From Daphnia carinata (lineage: Eukaryota; Arthropoda; Branchiopoda; Diplostraca; Daphniidae), in contig NC_081339.1 in the NCBI RefSeq assembly GCF_022539665.2, positions 7,065,367 through 7,129,366 of the forward strand: DNA of 64,000 nucleotides, written 5' to 3'. This document shows, piece by piece, positions 61,793 through 64,000 of the stretch; the first letter of the stretch is position 1, and the number at the start of each line of letters is the position of its first letter. Under the pieces are notes generated by a model. It made no database searches, was not told the DNA's origin, and saw nothing but the letters and a program-made list of their open reading frames with translations. Made by a program: the position numbers and the translations under genes.

Positions 61793-64000
61793 CTTTTGCT
61801 GAAACGCGTTGGCTTTACGTCTCAAAGTTAATGATGCGAGGCAGCCTGCTACTCGAGTGTAGGGCCCAGCCAGGCATATAGGCAGGAGTCGGTCGCCAAG
61901 ATGTTTTGACTTATCGCGATCATTGCATCGATTGTGTTTTGTTTCTTTTTTACAGCTGATCTGGCCATTAGCAGACAGTTATTTTTTTTTGTTGTTGTTG
62001 TTGTTGTTTGGGATCTGGTTGATTTTTGTTGTAAGTGTTCATTTAGATACGCGGCTTGTTGTCCAGGTGTTGGCATTGAATGAATTCGAATTGTGTGTTT
62101 GTCGTGTACGTCGTTGCCACCTACCGCGTTCCAAATGGATTCTCACGCCAACAAATAATAAGGTTAGAGACAAACCTTTTGTTTGTCATTACGTTGTTAC
62201 CTATACACTGTCACACAGGGGATTACGGTTTTTTTTTTTAATTTTTTATTTTAATTACACCGCAGCAAATGAAATAAATAGACAGACAGAGGGGGGGCCC
62301 AAGCTGTTCCAGTCAATTGAGCGCGTCTAACAAAAGCAGCTCTTCATTTTTTTTTTTTTTTTTTCTGTGTGTGTTTGTTTTGCACCACCGACGATTTTCA
62401 CTTCACGGCCTGCTTTTATTTAGTTACAACAGAAATCATCATCATTTTTTTTTTTTTATTTGTTTGTTTGTTTTGTTTTGTTTTGTCTGAAAAACCCGGA
62501 AGTTTGACGAGCGGGGGTCTTTTGTCGGTGACCCCTCCTATCCGGAATTTTCTTTGAATTCACCCATCAAATTAAATTTTTCTTCTTTTTTTTTTTAACA
62601 CTTCACAAAAAAAATGTGAAAGAAAAAAAAACACACACGCGACAGTTGCTGGCCGAGAGAGGGCCCTGACCAATTTCTCTCTATAACTCCGCAGGGGGAA
62701 TCTCTCAACGCTCATCATTCTTTGATGTTGGAACGCAGCAGCAAGCAGAAGCGACCAGAAAAAAAAAAACTTACACACACACACACATACAGGTACACTA
62801 TCCTCCCCCCCCCCCCTTCTTCTTTTGCATAGAAAAGAGATGGAACTATCGGAGGCGGTACTTTTTACACATAGGGCCTACACACATCAGCTAGACAAGC
62901 GTCGAGTCTATAAAAACTGTGGAGGGGGGGGGAGAACACAGTATATATATATTTTTTTTTTGGGAGGGCAGCGATTTTCAAGTTTTTTTTTTGTTGGAGG
63001 GACCTTTTTTTTTTAAGTGGAGGGGAGAGAGAGAGAGAAAAAAAAGGACAAAAGGTATAAGCCACAAATTAGCATATGATTTATCACCTGCCAGCAGACA
63101 CACAAAAAAAAAAAAAGAAGGCTAGAAAGAGAGAGAAAGAGACTGTGTTGTGCCGTGTTGGTGCAATCACAGACACAAAGTGTCCATGTCCAAGCGCTGG
63201 AACATGAACTAGAAAGGGCAGCAGCTCCCCCCCCCCCCACACACACACAAAAAAAAATAATACAATAGCTCCTCTCTTTTTCTATTCTATTCATCCAGTT
63301 GTTCTCGATTTTTTTTTTATTTAATGCTCTTATCGAAAACAACAATTCGTGTGTCCGCACACCCAAAAAAGGGCAGTGAATGTTTTGATAGCGTTCGTCA
63401 ATCAAAACAAAAGCAGTTACAGCCACTCCATATATAAATATCTAAACCATTTTTTTTTTGTGTGTGTGTGTGTTTCGTTGTTCTTGTCCCGACGCAATAA
63501 ATAATTGAATATTCTTTGGGACATGTAACCCCGTTTCGAGATCACGACTCTGATCAATCTCTCTCTCTCTCTCTCTTTTTTTTTATTGGCTTATTATCAT
63601 TTTCTGTTTGGAATTGGACGACGGGTTTGGTATTGGAACGTATCGGCCTAGGCGAAAATTCATTTCATTGACGATGTTATTTTTTTTAATATCAATCGTT
63701 GGTATTTTATTAGATTCACGTAAAACTTGAATGATTATAATTTCCCCCTTTTTTTTTTTTTCTCGGGATCGTGATCGCGTTCCAATGACGTTTCGAATTC
63801 CTCTGGTCAAATCGATGACTGAATCTTTTTATATTTCGCTTCCAGTCTTTTTTTTTTTAAAGGAAGACGATGACGGTGTAATTCTTCAAATATTACGCAA
63901 GTAGCACCCATTTTTAAAAACACGTTCAAGTCGTTTCCTGGTTATGATGTTTTAATTGGCTTTATTGTTATCGTGCAATGCTCGCATTATTCGCGGCCGT

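Larger units (their letters stand above)
58687..64000. other. disco 3' UTR and downstream gene-poor DNA
   Basis: No further coding exon is supportable. The disco 3' UTR starts at 58687. I could not fix its poly(A) site, since AATAAA hexamers near 60742, 62274 and 63496 are candidates but occur in AT-rich DNA. Repeats include GA (58966-58990), TA (about 60908-60928), GAA (61040-61062), a TTG run near 61990-62008 and a long poly(T) at about 61763-61792. An octamer lies at 60268. Confidence 0.5.

Overview
This is an animal genomic window, most likely from an arthropod and plausibly a crustacean such as Daphnia. Every gene I could reconstruct is a spliced metazoan gene. The left-hand genes have GT-AG introns of mostly 57-90 nt, and the noncoding DNA is full of homopolymers and microsatellites. 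Species assignment is inference. Gene identities come from recognising conserved protein motifs, not from a database search. I rebuilt exon-intron structures by hand by joining splice sites in frame. Each of the seven final coding sequences has a length divisible by three and ends at a stop codon.

Left part (1-15,400), gene-dense. SIN1/MAPKAP1 (TORC2 subunit, + strand, 294-1775) converges on DSN1 (kinetochore MIS12-complex subunit, - strand, 1903-2744). Two more minus-strand genes follow: EIF2B1 (eIF2B alpha, 3085-4324) and ZDHHC6 (palmitoyltransferase, 4689-6375). ZDHHC6 is head-to-head with HMMR/RHAMM (+ strand, 7069-12278, 17 exons, coiled coil). HMMR converges on PIGQ (GPI-anchor GlcNAc-transferase subunit, - strand, 13552-15371). 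These are housekeeping and cell-division genes. DSN1 and HMMR both carry CHR- and MYB-type elements upstream of the start codon, as expected of co-regulated G2/M genes.

Right part (15,400-64,000), gene-poor. I find one protein-coding gene, a basonuclin/disconnected-family C2H2 zinc-finger transcription factor on the + strand. It has four coding exons (32486-32599, 37144-37246, 51359-51612, 54727-58686), introns of 4.5, 14.1 and 3.1 kb, and a 1,476-residue product. Around it lie about 17 kb of upstream DNA and 5 kb of downstream DNA with no coding support, packed with poly(A)/poly(T)/poly(G)/poly(C) runs and CA, GA, TA and TTC microsatellites. The upstream DNA contains a well-spaced TATA-initiator pair, an inverted pair of POU octamers and, at the boundary with PIGQ, a CTCF-like core motif. 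Octamers recur through the locus. This suggests a developmental-regulator landscape, but that is inference.

No mobile element, CRISPR array, rRNA or convincing tRNA was found. The best candidates for something undescribed are: a SIN1 lacking the Ras-binding domain, a ZDHHC6 with a changed DHHC-PW motif, the octamer/CTCF-like regulatory architecture at the disco locus, a strand-ambiguous spliceable segment at 12.6-13.3 kb, and several perfect inverted repeats in the intergenic and intronic DNA.
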